64,000 nucleotides of DNA. Origin: Davidsoniella eucalypti (lineage: Eukaryota; Ascomycota; Sordariomycetes; Microascales; Ceratocystidaceae). Each line of letters opens with the position of its first letter. Position 1 is the first letter of the stretch. A program made the translations under genes and the position numbers. The notes beneath the pieces are model-generated. The model saw only the letters and a program-made list of their open reading frames with translations. It ran no database searches and was not told where the DNA came from. The stretch is taken from assembly GCA_004009845.1 (NCBI GenBank), contig RMBW01000006.1, positions 124,001 through 188,000 of the forward strand, written 5' to 3'. Of the stretch, positions 1-13,250 are shown piece after piece.

Positions 1-2
1 GT

Positions 3-597
3 ATCAACTCGGCGGATATCACCATCCGTTGTGACGCAACCGTCGACGATTTAATCGATGTGCTAGAGGCGCGCTCCCGCTCATACATTCCGTCATCTAC
101 GTGCTGAACAAGATCGATGCTATTACTATCGAAGAACTCGATCTGCTCTACCGCATTCCCAACGCTGTGCCGATTTCTTCCGAGCAGGGCTGGAATGTCG
201 ATGAGTTGATGGAGGCTATGTGGGAGAAGTTGAGTCTAGTCCGTGTCTACACGAAGCCACAGGGCCGGCTCCCTGACTACGACGAGCCGGTTGTGCTACG
301 GGCTAACCGCTGCACAGTGGAAGACTTTGTAAGTTCAAATAAAACACTATATACTTATATGTTTTGCTAACGGTAGGGTAATGTCTTGATAGTGTAACGC
401 CATTCACAAGTCTATTCTAGAACAGTTCAAGGCGGCCGTTGTCTACGGAAAGTCAGTGAAGCACCAGCCTCAGCGTGTCGGTCTGAGTCACGTGCTAGCA
501 GACGAAGATATTGGTGAGTTTTCCATGATCATGTCTGACGACCTTGGGAGAGATAAGCTAACATGTCACCCGTATAGTCACCATTGTGAAGCGGTAA
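3..597 (+). CDS. RBG1: DRG-family GTPase Rbg1/DRG1, C-terminal part, with frameshift
   Basis: This is the 3' end of a developmentally regulated GTP-binding protein, an Obg-related translation-associated GTPase; the start lies outside the window. Exon parts are 3-92, about 95-328, 393-513 and 578-597, with two GT-AG introns (329-392, with a GCTAAC branch at 366-371, and 514-577). The encoded segment carries the G4 motif NKID just after base 101, then the stretch ELDLLYRIPNAVPISS typical of DRG proteins, and a complete C-terminal TGS domain ending in VTIVKR and stop. Frame 3 up to base 92 encodes INSADITIRC...SRSYIP, which is the correct upstream DRG sequence. It does not continue in frame into YVLNKID: one base is missing at about 92-95. 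This is either a real null mutation or, more likely, a sequence error. The family call is secure from the peptide; intactness is not. Confidence 0.94.
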
Positions 598-2827
598 AGC
601 CTTCTCGGGACAATCATAAAAAAGCTATGGAATTACGGGGCAGGGAAAATGATTTTTTTAATTTGTTTGTTTGGTTATTGCTTTTATACTGTGGCTGGCG
701 TTCTGCCTCTCTTTTGTTTCTTTCTCATTTTCACTACATGTTTCCAGTGGGAAACATGATCATTGTCGTCATATCTGAATATCATTTCTATTCCTATCTG
801 CTCAAGCTATAGCGAATGGGCTCATTTCAGGTATTAGGTTCCTCAGCATGGTTTCTTGTTCTTGAGTGGGAATATAAAGACATATGCATCTGTCTTTTCC
901 AGCCGTTTCATTAACCTCCTTCGTCCGCATCGTGATATCAGTTGTTGAATTCTAGTGACATCCTTGGCTGTATGAGGTTACTCAAAAGGTAGCACAAGCT
1001 CCTATCGTCACTACTGTATATAGCCCCTACCTGCTTTACCCACAGACGTTTCGTCCTCCTTTGAACATTGAGTATAGGATAGTCCCGAGCCTAGCCTTGA
1101 AAGCTTCGTAGGGATATGGCAGAAGAGATACGAGGTCAACTTCTGCCACAACGGAGAAGGATTCACCAAAGACGAAAAGAAATGGCTAGGCTGAACTAGC
1201 CTTCTAATATCCTAATCTGTGTGTACGTGGTAGTGCCCCTTGTGAAATCTTACATCTTTGTATAATGGAGATGAGGGTCTGTACACTATACTGCCTAGCC
1301 GAGATATCGTCAGATCATGGCATAGATACAGGGCATTCATGCATTTCATCAGGCCCAGGGGGAGGTAACCATTAACACACGCAGTTCCATTGCCGCTGTG
1401 TCTTGGTCCCCCAAGTTACAATGCTGGTTAGTAACAGCACAGTAAGAGTTACTACCCAAGAAAAAGACTTAACAAGCTTGGGGTGTGAGCGGACCAACAG
1501 TGCCGTCCAGAATCGACCCAGTCAAGGCGGGTTCACCATCGGAACAAGCATAGAGTTATACAGACAAAACGAACAGTACAAAGAATAGCAAAGAAAGAAT
1601 GGTCTAGGGGTAGGGGGAGGGAGCAGATATGGCATCGTGTCAGCACTAAAACTATTGCTACAAACAGATTCTAAAATGGAAGGGGTGTGGTCACATATAT
1701 ATCACATGTATTTGATTGTTATAATACCGGGCATCCTAGGCTCACGGAGGCCGCGAGCATACCTAGCAAGCGGCAATTTACGCAGTGAATCATCATTGTC
1801 CTATATCAGCATGTTGCATGTGCCTAGTATCCATGGGGGTTCGGGATGAAGAACAGCAAATCGCGAGTCTTATCTGCTTCCCGAGCTTTTGCTTCCTTCT
1901 TAGTGAAGCACGGTATAACTTGGATAAGAGCTTGGGTGATGGCATCTGCTATAGAGACTGTCGGAGCCAGAAATTGAAGAGTGACGGGTTTCTATTCGTG
2001 GCATTCTCTTGAAGTGACGGCCTCTCTTCTTAGGTAATATTGATTCGGTTATGTTAATATATTGACGAGTTCCAGTAGGCCCAGCACTGATGTCTCCGGT
2101 CGAATATCTACTGCAACTGATAATCTCAAATTCAATATAGGCAAGAGGGTTGTTCTTGTTCTCCTATCAGATAAAGGCATTCGATGTGGCTGATTATTAT
2201 TTCCACTCGATTTTCAATATGACCAGAGACAGAAGTACGATATCTCATTAGAGCCAAAATCCACGCTTTCACGTTGACTGGCCTTAACTAGAATGAAAAA
2301 GGTAAACGATGTGATCGGTTAAAACTATTGATTCCAAAGACTTTTAGTGGACGAAATAATATAAAAAAGAAAACTGCAAGACAAAGCGGCACATCCGATC
2401 TTAAGCGAAAGGTAGAGTTTTCGATAACTAGTTAAACCTCACATAAAGTAGGAAACCTTCCAAGTTAGCACATACAGCATTAAGTTTGACATCTGTCAGA
2501 GCTGCAGATTTAGCATGAAATTCGAGCCATAACGAATAATAAGAAAAGTGACAGCATGTATATATGTAGATAGGGCATGCAAACTAGGCTCTGATGTCCA
2601 TATGGCCTGATTTATCTGTAATGTGACTGACGCAATGCCTAAAAATGATAAGGAATATGATAGAGCAAGAGACAAAGAATAATAGATGCTAGCTAATATA
2701 CTGGGCATCATGCCTTAAATCGCCCATGGCATTGGCCCAAAAGCCTGACCTCTCTTTTAGGCCGCCTGCTTACTGGACAGGATTCAAAGGACTGTGCAGC
2801 CCATACCTACATGTTTAAAGTATTGCT
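598..2827. other. Intergenic, no gene seen
   Basis: This stretch starts just after the Rbg1 stop codon. ORFs here are at most about 75 codons, lack recognisable domains and have no splice-linked partners. The first few hundred bases are T-rich and are probably 3'UTR and terminator. I see no RNA gene or repeat in it. Confidence 0.7.
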
Positions 2828-2899
2828 TGTTCCATGGCGTAGTGGCTATACGCCTGGCCGACCTCGCATGAGGTAGCTGGCTCAAATTCAGCTGGGACA
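2828..2899 (+). pseudogene. tRNA-like relic with Pol III A and B boxes
   Basis: The 72 nt fold partly as a tRNA. The acceptor arms TGTTCCA and TGGGACA pair over 7 bp with one G-U. A D-arm of GCGT/ACGC surrounds a loop beginning AGTGG. A T-arm of GCTGG/TCAGC surrounds loop CTCAAAT. The A box TGGCGTAGTGG is a perfect consensus; the B box GGCTCAAATTC has C where T is expected. The anticodon arm does not form the standard 5-bp stem and 7-nt loop; instead ACCTC-GCAT-GAGGT makes a tight hairpin, so no anticodon can be read. It could be a decayed tRNA gene or the head of a tRNA-derived SINE. Functional decoding is unlikely. Confidence 0.5.
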
Positions 2900-3120
2900 A
2901 AGCTACTACTGAAGTCCACCCTATGCTTATAGTAGTGCGTCTGAGGGTTTGGGCTCACGAAGGTCTGCAGAAGGTAGATGCCAGGTAGTGACCATACTGT
3001 CTAAGAGGGTTTATAATACAAGGAGGGAATAGCATATAACGAAACCATAGCAAATGTTCTGTACCTCAGTGGCCTGTCACCGTCGAGAAGTAGGTTGTCC
3101 TTCACCCTACATTGTATACT

Positions 3121-3170
3121 AGTATTAGTTCAGGGCTGTGTATCTTAGGATGCCGAGGTGCTACATAGCT
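3121..3170 (+). repeat. Dispersed LTR-like repeat fragment, copy A
   Basis: This 50-bp segment matches the reverse complement of 36597-36645 at roughly 85% by eye, including exact blocks TATTAGTTCAGGG and CCGAGGTGCTACAT. Most differences are C/T transitions plus two small indels. In the other copy the joined motif TGTTGGATACC resembles the start of a fungal Copia-type LTR. No coding remnant of a retrotransposon is visible nearby. Two diverged copies in otherwise empty DNA suggest relics of one mobile-element family. Confidence 0.6.
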
Positions 3171-6100
3171 ATCAAGAGATCCGTTTACCTTAAAGTGGCT
3201 TATTTGTTTCTTATGAGCTCTGAATGCAGCAAGGTGGACTTTGGGTACCATATAAGGCAATGGAAAGGATCAGTGCCGTAGGCAAAGATTTGAAAAAGGA
3301 ACGGGAAAAGGCTAGAACATAATTTTGGGGCAGTTGTATCTGGTTTGGTGGCGAGGCGAAGAAATGATGACGATTTTCTGCAGCCTCGCAATCATCTGCT
3401 GAGATGTCATCACCAATTTCAATTTATTCTTTGCCTTGCATGTTCACTGCCTGTCTATATATGCGGACTATTAAAGAAGAGGGGGTGAACAACTGATAGG
3501 CAACGTTGGGCTTGACCAAAAGTACTGCATGTACGGTACTCTCGCAGCTTTTACAATTACTAAACCGCCTTATTAGTAAAGTTACAGTGCCGGAATGAAG
3601 CGGCCGTCGAATATTAATGCCAGGCGAACCGCAAAAGAAGGAAAAAAAAAACCAGAGAAAAAAAAAGAAGGCGTGTATTGGCCAACTTCTTCTCTCGTAG
3701 ACCACTTTCTCCCTTGCCATCGAAAAGTCACTAGAGAATTGTATGTGACAGGAGGCGTGTAGCATGTTTAGAATCACCAGAGTATAGAGAACTAAAGGTT
3801 ATACATGCCAGTTCAGGCTACAAGTATAGCGATAGATAGAACAATGATGAAACGAGTCATTTCACCCAAGGCCCCAAAAAGCAAATGAAGGCGTTTTGGT
3901 CTTGGTTCTTGGCCTGTTCCGGGACCCGCGATGGAGGAGGACATCTCAGATATCAAACCAAGAAGGTCAGCAGAGTTTCCGAAGACCACGAGAACAACTA
4001 GACGAAGATACGATGGACTGATGGCTGAGGCAATAGACACTGAGGATATACTTACCTGATCTCGGGTGTGCTCGAGCAAACAAGACACATTTCACTTTGC
4101 AAGTGGATAGAGATCATGGAGGGTCAACTTGGGCTGTAAGTCGCTGAGAAAAGAAGACGTCAGACAAGCCAGGAGTAATCGAAAATCTACATGGACTAGC
4201 GAAATATAAGGCAATTCAAAATAGAAAAGCGATTGTGAGATATGACAGTTGGCCATATTAACGAGTAAATGTCGTATCATCACCACGTACTCTAATGGGA
4301 TTAATAGCAAATAGAAACCCAAATACAAAGGTACCTTGTGGCACAAGCGATGGTGATACTAAATAAACTCCGATACACAATGTGGAAGGTCCAAGGCCGG
4401 AGCAATTACTACTAAATATTACTATGAGGCGTCCAATAAGTCGGAAAAGAAGCGGATGATCGATCACCAGTGTTCCGAGATATTGCAATATCGGCAATGG
4501 CTATCGAGAGAAGGAAGTTTAGCCAAACCAAGCCTGATCTAGAGCGAGAGTAGTAGTGAATATAGAAAGGAAGAGAAAGCGAGAGATCGTCTCTACTTGT
4601 CTATATCGTAGTTCCATGAAGGACGATAGCTGACTGGGAAAGAAAAAAATAAAAAATCCCGCGGTATGATTCTCCGGAGTTTGCGTGATACCTTGTCTTC
4701 CTATCTTATATGCTCCGTTCAATGTGTTCTAGCTTGGGTTTTAGGTTTTTTTCCCTTGTCAAATCCAGCCTTTCACAGAGCTTCTGTTACCGCCAAGCTA
4801 GCCCGCGCATTTCTTTTAGATTCCTTGACAAAAAGATATGGTTGGTATGAAGTCTTATCATATAAACAACCAATCAAAGAGCGCCAGAACTAGGTATATT
4901 ACTTTTTTTTGCGGGGAGTGGCAAGTGAGAATCTAAACGGGCTGAATTTGTATTCTCACTTTCGTAGAACAGTCGGTACTAAGCCACATATTATTTCGAA
5001 TTAAACATGATGCAGATGGTAGAGATGTGTTTTATGACTTTACTTAACCAGTATCTTGTGACACTTGTGCAACTAATGTTGACGCTCAGATCCGTGCGTT
5101 TTGAAGCACACAACAAAGCATATATCTGTGTCGTAGTACAATTCTAGGATATATCAATTTTATGAAAAGTTGAAGGCACTGGTGATCGGTCTCATGCAAT
5201 TTAGGACACTGCTAAATTTCCTCTTTCAACCCACGGGATGAATAGAGCCAAAAAAAAAGATTATGTCATAGGCCAGCCTAGCTGGACCTGATTTTTTGGG
5301 GTTAAATGGTCACTTGAAACCAATTTCCAAGGCAAAGTGGTCGCCAATCCTTCAGAAAGATCTGACGGACATACATATACAAAGCAATAGCGAAACGAGA
5401 ATAAAATGCTTGTAGCGAGTTCTAGTCTCCATGTGCATTGACTGTGGGATTTCCAAGTTGAGCTCCTCTACGCTCTCCGGGCACTTTTCTTCCTATCTTT
5501 ACTTTGTCCGGATATCCTTCCATTTTTAGGGGTTTTTGTTATGTCATCAGTGAAATGTCCACAGTCATGCTATCCACAAAACAAAATAAACATCTAGCGA
5601 TAGAACCTCGCATCAGCTGACGATCGACGGCACCTATATTGGATAGAAGCGAGGCAGCCCTTCTTTTTTTTATATCAAGGGAAGGAGCCGACCAAGTTTG
5701 TCAAGCCAATAATTGTCCATAAACGGCTTTGTAACGCTATGGAATGCCTCGAGTTGAGAAGATGACCTGAAATAATCAAGCTTCAATGGCTCGGCTTGAC
5801 TCGGCCGCCGAAGAAGGAAGCCCTAGAATAGAAGTCGCACAAGCCCGATGCCATCTGATTTGAGGCGTGTCCGCAGGGTAATTACCTGCATCGGGTCAAG
5901 TCCTGTGCCGGTCTACAACTATGCTAGTATAAGATACAACTATCTACTGATATGTATCACTTTTATCCGGGTTTTAGCACAACCATGGCACCTCTGTTAT
6001 CTTAATATTTCTCGATGAGATATCAACTTGGTTTCTCACAATCAAGCCTTGATTACTGAGATGATCATCGTCGGCTGGCTGCCATTCTCTCTCGCTAGAG

Positions 6101-9100
6101 GTGCTTCAAAAAGCCAGGGCGGAGGCATGATTTAGAATCGAACAAGTCTAGTTCATATCCCAAAGCAATAAACAGCCATCAGCCAGCCTACTCGATACTG
6201 ATTATCAAACGGATCATCGGATCGGGGCTCGTAGACGAGAGGGGGGGAGGAGGCGAACCCGGAACCGGGACTAGGCTTCCAATAAGTCTCACATAGCGTA
6301 ACATAACAAAGGAACAAAAACCACACTAGCCACCGTCTTGCATTCTTCCCGCCCGCAGCAAGGAAGATGGAAACTGAAAATAGCGGCTGGCCAAGCAGGG
6401 AGCTCCTGGCTAAGTCAAGCCCACATGATGTTAGTACCCTTCTAGCATCTTCTTCTTTCTCCCCTTCATCTATGTTAGCTCATGTTCTGCCTCCTTCTTT
6501 TTTAGTTCCCGCGAAGATCGCCGTTCTCGTTAATGAGCCTAGTTCCCTATTAGCTCGAAAGGGTCCCTTAAGGAAGATAGAAAACAACCCGAATGCTATC
6601 TCGGCGGCGTGTTCCAACTTGGCCTGTGAGCACTACGAGATAGCTCTTTATTTTTCCTTGTTAGTACATAATTCTAATATAGTGGAATTTACCGCTCCGG
6701 GAGTCATTGACCAGCTAAGTACATACCTGTCTGTATGTATATATGTATGTATATGGACATAACCTACTCTAGGTTCTTTTTACAAATTTCTTCAATATAT
6801 ATAAAGAACTGTAATAAGTGATGGAAAAATAGAAGGGTACCACTACTAGTTGGAATTATTGGCCCCGTCCAAGATAGAAACGAGGAAAACAAGTCATGCG
6901 TTCTCTAATCCACCGTTCCTTTTTCTATACCACACTAGGCCTACATTTATATGTAATGGTTGTTCAGCAGTAGCAAACTAGCAAATTTCGTTTCTACAGG
7001 AAAAAATAGTTGATAAGAGTAGCAGTACCAGTCAAGAGTCATTCTTTCGGAGAAAATGCCCGGAGAGAAAAGCCATGGGTAGTTAGTTGTCAAAGTACTT
7101 TGCATCAAATCAAAAAGAAGGCAAGGTCTGATGGGTAAGATAAGCACTCTCTACATGTATCCATCTTCTCTGAAAGGCTTTTTACGCCCCATATCATCAT
7201 GACTATCATTAATCTATGTACTATTCACATGTCTCCATCTAGCGTTGAAATTCAAGGCCTACTCGTGCCAATAACTTGGGGACTGATAGAGATATACACT
7301 ATCATGTTATACGTCCAGTTCTGCCATTATAACTAAGCTAGCAGTAGATACTAATATACACGAGCTTTAAGAACAGGCTCTCCCACTAAGTAGGCCCCCC
7401 ACGTCAATAGCATGATATGACTTATTCAGCTGAATGTCAGAACCAAGGAACAGAGAGATAAAACAGTTTTCGACGCTGTTCCCCAGTCTCAATCTACACC
7501 AACCAGAGTTCACTTGGTTTAGCTTAGACACAGGCTTTGGGTATTGATTCCAACACAAGGTTACATTGGGGCTCAGGGTGTTCGTTCATTAGCCAGGATG
7601 ATAGTCTCTCTCTTTCATTAACAATACATACCTAGCCTCATATAAGAACCAGACGAACCCGATCATACCATATCAAGCTAAGCTTGCCCATTGAAGCCTA
7701 CACCATACAAGAACAAGCCAATTAATATCCTAGATGGGAAAAAAAGCCTCGGCCGCGCAGTCTATGTGGCTTTCGCGTCCTGCAATGCTGATCTAAGCAT
7801 TTCCATGGGTTCTGGGAGAAGAGAAAAAACACAAACTAGTATGTGTATACATATATGTTGTGATCCTGGCCAGATACTGAGTATTACGTGTGTCTTGTCC
7901 GACAAAGAAGGTCTTTTGAATCCCTTTTAGTTGAGCTGACCCCCCGGCTGAATATCACATCATGCAGTCAGAGTCATAACTTGTCGTAGTCCAAGACATG
8001 CATAAACTGTACGGCACATGCTTACAGATATACATAGTTGTGTGAATGTTTTGTATATATCTTGGACTGCAGACTAGAATGTCTCCAGTCAGAGTCTGTT
8101 TATTCTTGTTCAGGTCTATAAGTCTCATGTCATGGATGGCCTGGCTGAAAACGCGTATCATGAGATGTAGTATGTATCTGTATAACTATTTGTTTTGTAT
8201 AAAATAACAAAAATCCTCCAGCGCTCATTAAATTGTTGGGGGGGTTTAGGAACGGCTATTTATACACTAGATGGCAAGATCAAAGACATGTTTCAATGTC
8301 TTCTGAGCCCATATGAGCCTAGACATGAGATAGAAGAACTATTATGTGTGGTGAACTAGTTAGTCAACACGAGCCTGGCATGTTGCTAGATCGGAAGATC
8401 GCAAATAGTGGTGGATCATACTAATTCATAATGTACAGATATAACCTGTTATTATGTATGTGTGTACTTAAGTACATGATCCAGGGCTTACGCTAAATAG
8501 CCAAAAGCATACTGCATTAGTACATTGTACACACTAATAGCTGCGCATTTTAGCCCCTAGTCTAACTTGTATCAAGCATGTTCCCAGTTCATTTGCGTTT
8601 AAAGTCTGGTTCGCGAGATAATTCCGTCACCATACACAACGTGCTAAACGTGCTGGCGTCACAGTGGCGATTATGTAGACAAAAGCCTCTAGGTGAAAAG
8701 TTGATCGGTGAGGGGTGTAGCTGTGAAAATATCTAGTTTTCTGTTCTATGTCTTGAGACATTCTTTTCTTGAATTTTCTCAAAGACTAGAATAAAATACA
8801 CCTATATGGAGGGGCTGAATCAAAGACAAAATCAGATTAGTGCATGCAAGAGACAGGAGACAGGGCAGATAAGGTTCGTCCCTCTGCAGTTCAATAGCAC
8901 ACGGATAAAGGTCAGAAGAGGATATCACCGATAGTCCACAAAGCGTGACCAAGTGCACATATTGTGCCTATATCGGGGCACTACGTGTCTAAATGCATGC
9001 CAACATATACAGATATGTATAATCTATTATGTAGTGAGACATAGAGACAGACGTATATGTGTGCTGGTGCTTGACATCCACCCAAGCTGGATCAGTGTTA

Positions 9101-12100
9101 CCAGGTACTACGTATATATACGGTACGAGGAGAATAGCGGGTAGATTTCGTCCTGCCACATGCTGCAATATATGCAGGAACAAGACTTTACATAGTAGTT
9201 AGATGAAGGGGGAAAACAGGCCTATCACAGAACATGTGAAATACGGGAAACCAACGTGGAATTCCAAGAAGAAACGAGCCAACCCTCTAAGCCTTTGTAA
9301 AAGACAATAATACTAGGGGCTCACAGGGAAGATTCTAGCGCTATTGTGAGAAGGCAAAAACAAGAAAACAAGGCGATCTTGGACGTGAAATCTAGAGGGA
9401 ATTCCAGGCACGTATTGATTATTGCTTTTTTATTTGTCCGTGATGACGTGAAATACATGAGCACAATTATCCGAGAGACAGAACTTTGTGGAATAAATTG
9501 TACCGAATCAACTAAATAGAAAACAGAGATATGGGGGACGAAAAGCTGAAGTGCCAGACGCAAGGCACAGAAGTCACAGAAAGATGTTAGTGAGGGGGAA
9601 AATGACTATCACGTTGTTCTGACAGCTGTGCCAGACTGTACTGCGATAAATGGTCACATCACACGGTAGAATACGGCCAACTACATGATTATATTCATGT
9701 ATACATAGCATCAAGAACGCTATGGCAGTACTGATATCTGACGGCAGTAGCACCTGTACTCTTTGTTTATTTTCTGGCATTTTTACCGGCATCGAAGAAC
9801 GGCGTCAAGATTGGGCCAGGAAATACAGGTCATAATGTATAATTTACAAGACAAAAACCACGAGCCATGGTAGGTGGATTTGATAGATGCCATCTCCACG
9901 ACATTTATATTGGTATATAATCATCATCACGATGGATAATTTGACCGTGGAGAATTGTTTACAGCATGGATAATGTATATATATATATATTCTTCTTCTT
10001 CTTCTATTTATTCTCTTTCTTGAGGATGAGGTGTTCGTGTTAGTGTCAGGTTGTGCAAGTTCATCTCATGTCTTCGTGCTTGCTATCATAAATAACGATT
10101 AATTCACATTGCATAACTTGGCTGATTCTATGGAAAAAAGCCTACGACAGAGTATTGACAATGAGACTTGCAAACTTGAGTTGTTTGCTCTACTTTTTAG
10201 TGTGAGCGGAGTATATTTTTCCTTGTTGGTTGTGTTGCAATTACGACTGAGAATGAACAAGGTAAAACATGAAGAAAAAATAAAAAATAAAAATAAAAAA
10301 AAGAATTAAAAAAATGGCACTTGAGAAGTTATGTACGCCGTTGTTTTACTTCAAAGCTTCTTACCATGTACTATTCAGACAAGGAAGGTAAAAAATAAAA
10401 TAAAAGGCTAGCCCAATAAATATGTCTCTGTACAGACAGCATCAGGCTGTTCCCCCGCATACTACGTTGGAAACTATAAAACACGTACGATATAACTACA
10501 GCTAAAATGAGAAACAGAAGCCACTCAGGCTGGCTATGTGGGTTAATTCTCTCGCGGGAGTCTAAAATCACCCTGTAGGGGCGTCGCTTTCCGCTTCCGC
10601 GGGAGCTAAAAGCAGAGCAAATGGCCGAAAAGAGACACGATGATACCCCAGAGTTGTCCCAATACGGACTGTGTCTCCGGATATGTAGCAAGTACGCATT
10701 AATCCATTAAAAGGACGTTATTAGCAAGTATCTGTACTCTTTGTGCTTTGGAGGCTAGTCTCGTGTCTTGAGAGCGAAGAGGCGACGAGAAACACAGGCA
10801 AGCGTTTATCTAAGTACTCATAGCCCAGTCAATGTGATAGCATGTTCTGCCAGCATAAACCAGGAACAGAAACACAAATCACACCAGAAAGCAGTTCCAT
10901 ATACAGAAGTAGACAGAGGCAAAAAGAAACATATGCCTGTAATGATTACCAAGAAACAAGGATGAAAGACAAGCTAGAGCCATGTTCCCTGCCTGGAACT
11001 AGAACCACGGCAAGAAAAAAAGGCACCAGTACAGCTCGTGAGTACATGTACATGTATATTGGAGGGCATACATGTGTAGCTATCCAGTTATAAAGCATAA
11101 CAGAGGACTACTTTCAAAAAGGCATTGATTACAGGGATATGGCTACTGATGGACAAACTAATTAACGGAATGAAGGAACCGACGTCCCTTAGCCACTGCG
11201 TATCAGGGTTTGTATAAGACTCATACCTCCAAAACAAGGGCAAGTGGAAGGAAACAAAACAAAAGTGATGTACGTCAAGCTCGTGCGTTCATCTAACAGC
11301 CTGTTTGCTGGTCAATCCACAAGAAGCCCGCTTTGTCTTTCTAACTAGGGCCTGAGGCCTAGCCTACTTAGTCGAGGCCCAACTCAGTAGCCGATACGCA
11401 AAGCCTGTATTCTCGGGGAGAATTACAACACTGGCAAGCTATCAGTGCTCGATCACAGAAGCTTTGGTGATGGTAGGGGGGGGTTGAAGAAGAAGTGTAT
11501 AGCAGTAGATGTGGAATCACACTGAAAACGGTAGCAGCAGCATTCATCGCCATTACGACTATGGTGGTGATGCTTGCATTTGGACAGCTGAACTGTACTT
11601 TCTCTTCTTTGATTTCGGTCCCCTCTTCACTAGAGCCGTTTTGATACTGCCAACATGTTGCTACTATTGTGGCTGGGCGAAAGAATCATGTTGGTGATCA
11701 ATACACAATGTACATAAGAATATTGTATTTCAAATACATTTCACCAGATACGAAGAAAAAAGTCAGCTTCTTCCCTGTCCACTAACTAATATGCAAATTA
11801 GCTTGCAAAAATAACCAAAAAGCAGTACGGCACAACACTCATCCCTGTATTGGAACTAGCTTGGCTTGGCAAGCCTGTGGGCTTCTTCCCACTGTTACTA
11901 CTATAAGTGAACTGTACTTGGCACTACTAATAATAATGTTTTCAACTTGGAACTTCAGTGAGCTGGGATGATCTCGTTTGTTCTGTACTACTCACTGCAA
12001 TAAATATAGTTACGGATATTTCTAGCTTTCATTATCTATTCGTGCCGTTTATATATTGGTATTGCTACAAGGCGTTTGAGCATCTACCCTACAGCCTTTT

Positions 12101-12130
12101 ATTCTATACATTCAATGGCTTTGGCCACAT
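3171..12130. other. Gene desert, first part
   Basis: About 9 kb without a convincing gene. The longest ORFs are 131 codons (6367-6762) and 117 codons (3424-3777). They lack conserved motifs, have no codon bias and have no splice-linked extensions, so they fit chance expectation for DNA of this composition. Simple-sequence patches are present: A- and T-runs, and TA/TTC at 9976-10005. I see no rRNA or transposase. Confidence 0.65.
9976..10005. repeat. (TA)n followed by (TTC)n microsatellite
   Basis: About seven TA units run directly into about five TTC units. It is a simple-sequence tract with no visible gene association. Confidence 0.9.
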
Positions 12131-12180
12131 GAACAGGACAGAGAAAACAAGAACAACTTGTTCTTGTTTTTTCCTGTTTC
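12131..12180. repeat. Strong inverted repeat (hairpin)
   Basis: Arms AAAACAAGAACAA (12144-12156) and TTGTTCTTGTTTT (12158-12170) are perfect 13-bp inverted copies with a one-base centre. The match continues imperfectly outward, GAACAGGA on the left against TCCTGTTTC on the right, giving a stem of about 20 bp or more. It lies in non-coding DNA. It could fold as RNA, form a cruciform, or be a short foldback element. Confidence 0.8.
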
Positions 12181-13212
12181 TACATGTCTCAGTATTGCAG
12201 ATAAACCCTCCAGTTTACAATGAAAAGCACGGTACTTTCAGGCCCACTGACTAACTATTGCCAACTACATTCCATTAGTTTATCTGTTGGAGGGGGGGAG
12301 CAAAGTACAGTGACGATCTTTGCTATTTTCTTTTCTTTGCCAACTTCATACATACGTTAGCTTCTATGGATTTTAATATTCAGATTCTTGCCATCTTTTC
12401 CCTTCCTGTATATCTCGACTGTCCTACCCGAGTCTAAGTCGGGCCATACTCGGCTCAAATAACTCACAACTATAATCACAATCACAACAGCCCGGCTCAG
12501 CATAAGTAACCAATACGCGGAGGATTCCCTTTTGGGCATATGGCGGGACCCTTTCCCCTCCTTTTCTGTCCTCATCAATGTTCATTCTCATGTGAGGATG
12601 ATAGTAAGAATCAGGCCGCCCGGTAAAACAATACTAGTTCGTCTTGGGGAACTAGTTGGGTTGCAGCACAGGCGCAATGGTCCTCTATCAACTAAGACCC
12701 GTTTGGCACTGAGACATAGCACTATATATGTATATGGTCTAGATTCAATTGCCTTCGGTCCCGGCCGGAATCTTTTAGGACAGATGTGGCGATAGATCCA
12801 GTTTCGATGTAGAAGAAGAGTTCTTTGCCGAGAACTTCGTGTGAATGTATGTCCAACAATGATACTTGGAGATAAGCCGGTAGTTCGTTGATATCTACGG
12901 AACTTTTTCATTTCCGTATCTAGAATATACAAAACAGCAAGAGAACAACGTGAACACTAGCCCATCTTTTAGGTCCAACCGATCCTATGCAACCAGTCTT
13001 TGATGCCTTTCCTTATCTTTCCTTGGTCCTTTTCACGGAGCTGGATATGCCTGTTGATACGTACATTGTTGTCCTTTGTCATTTCCTTTCTCCAACCTAC
13101 AGATATACATTACGAGGCACATTCTCTTCTTCTATCTGTATTAAGCATGCAAGAGAAATAACGACCAAAGTTACACTTCAATAGGCCCCCTGCCACCAGG
13201 TTTGGGCTAATA

Positions 13213-13250
13213 ACTGCATATGCAATGTGCAATGCATATGCATTTAGGCA
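13213..13250. repeat. Clustered TGCATATGCA-type palindromes
   Basis: TGCATATGCA is followed after a short spacer by ATGCATATGCAT, and then by GCATGC. Each is self-complementary and they pair with one another. It is a compact palindrome cluster in non-coding DNA; any role is unknown. Confidence 0.7.

Noticed and set aside
6367..6762. 131-codon plus-strand ORF in the desert
   Set aside because: No domain, Ser/Leu-rich and no codon bias; length is within chance for this composition.
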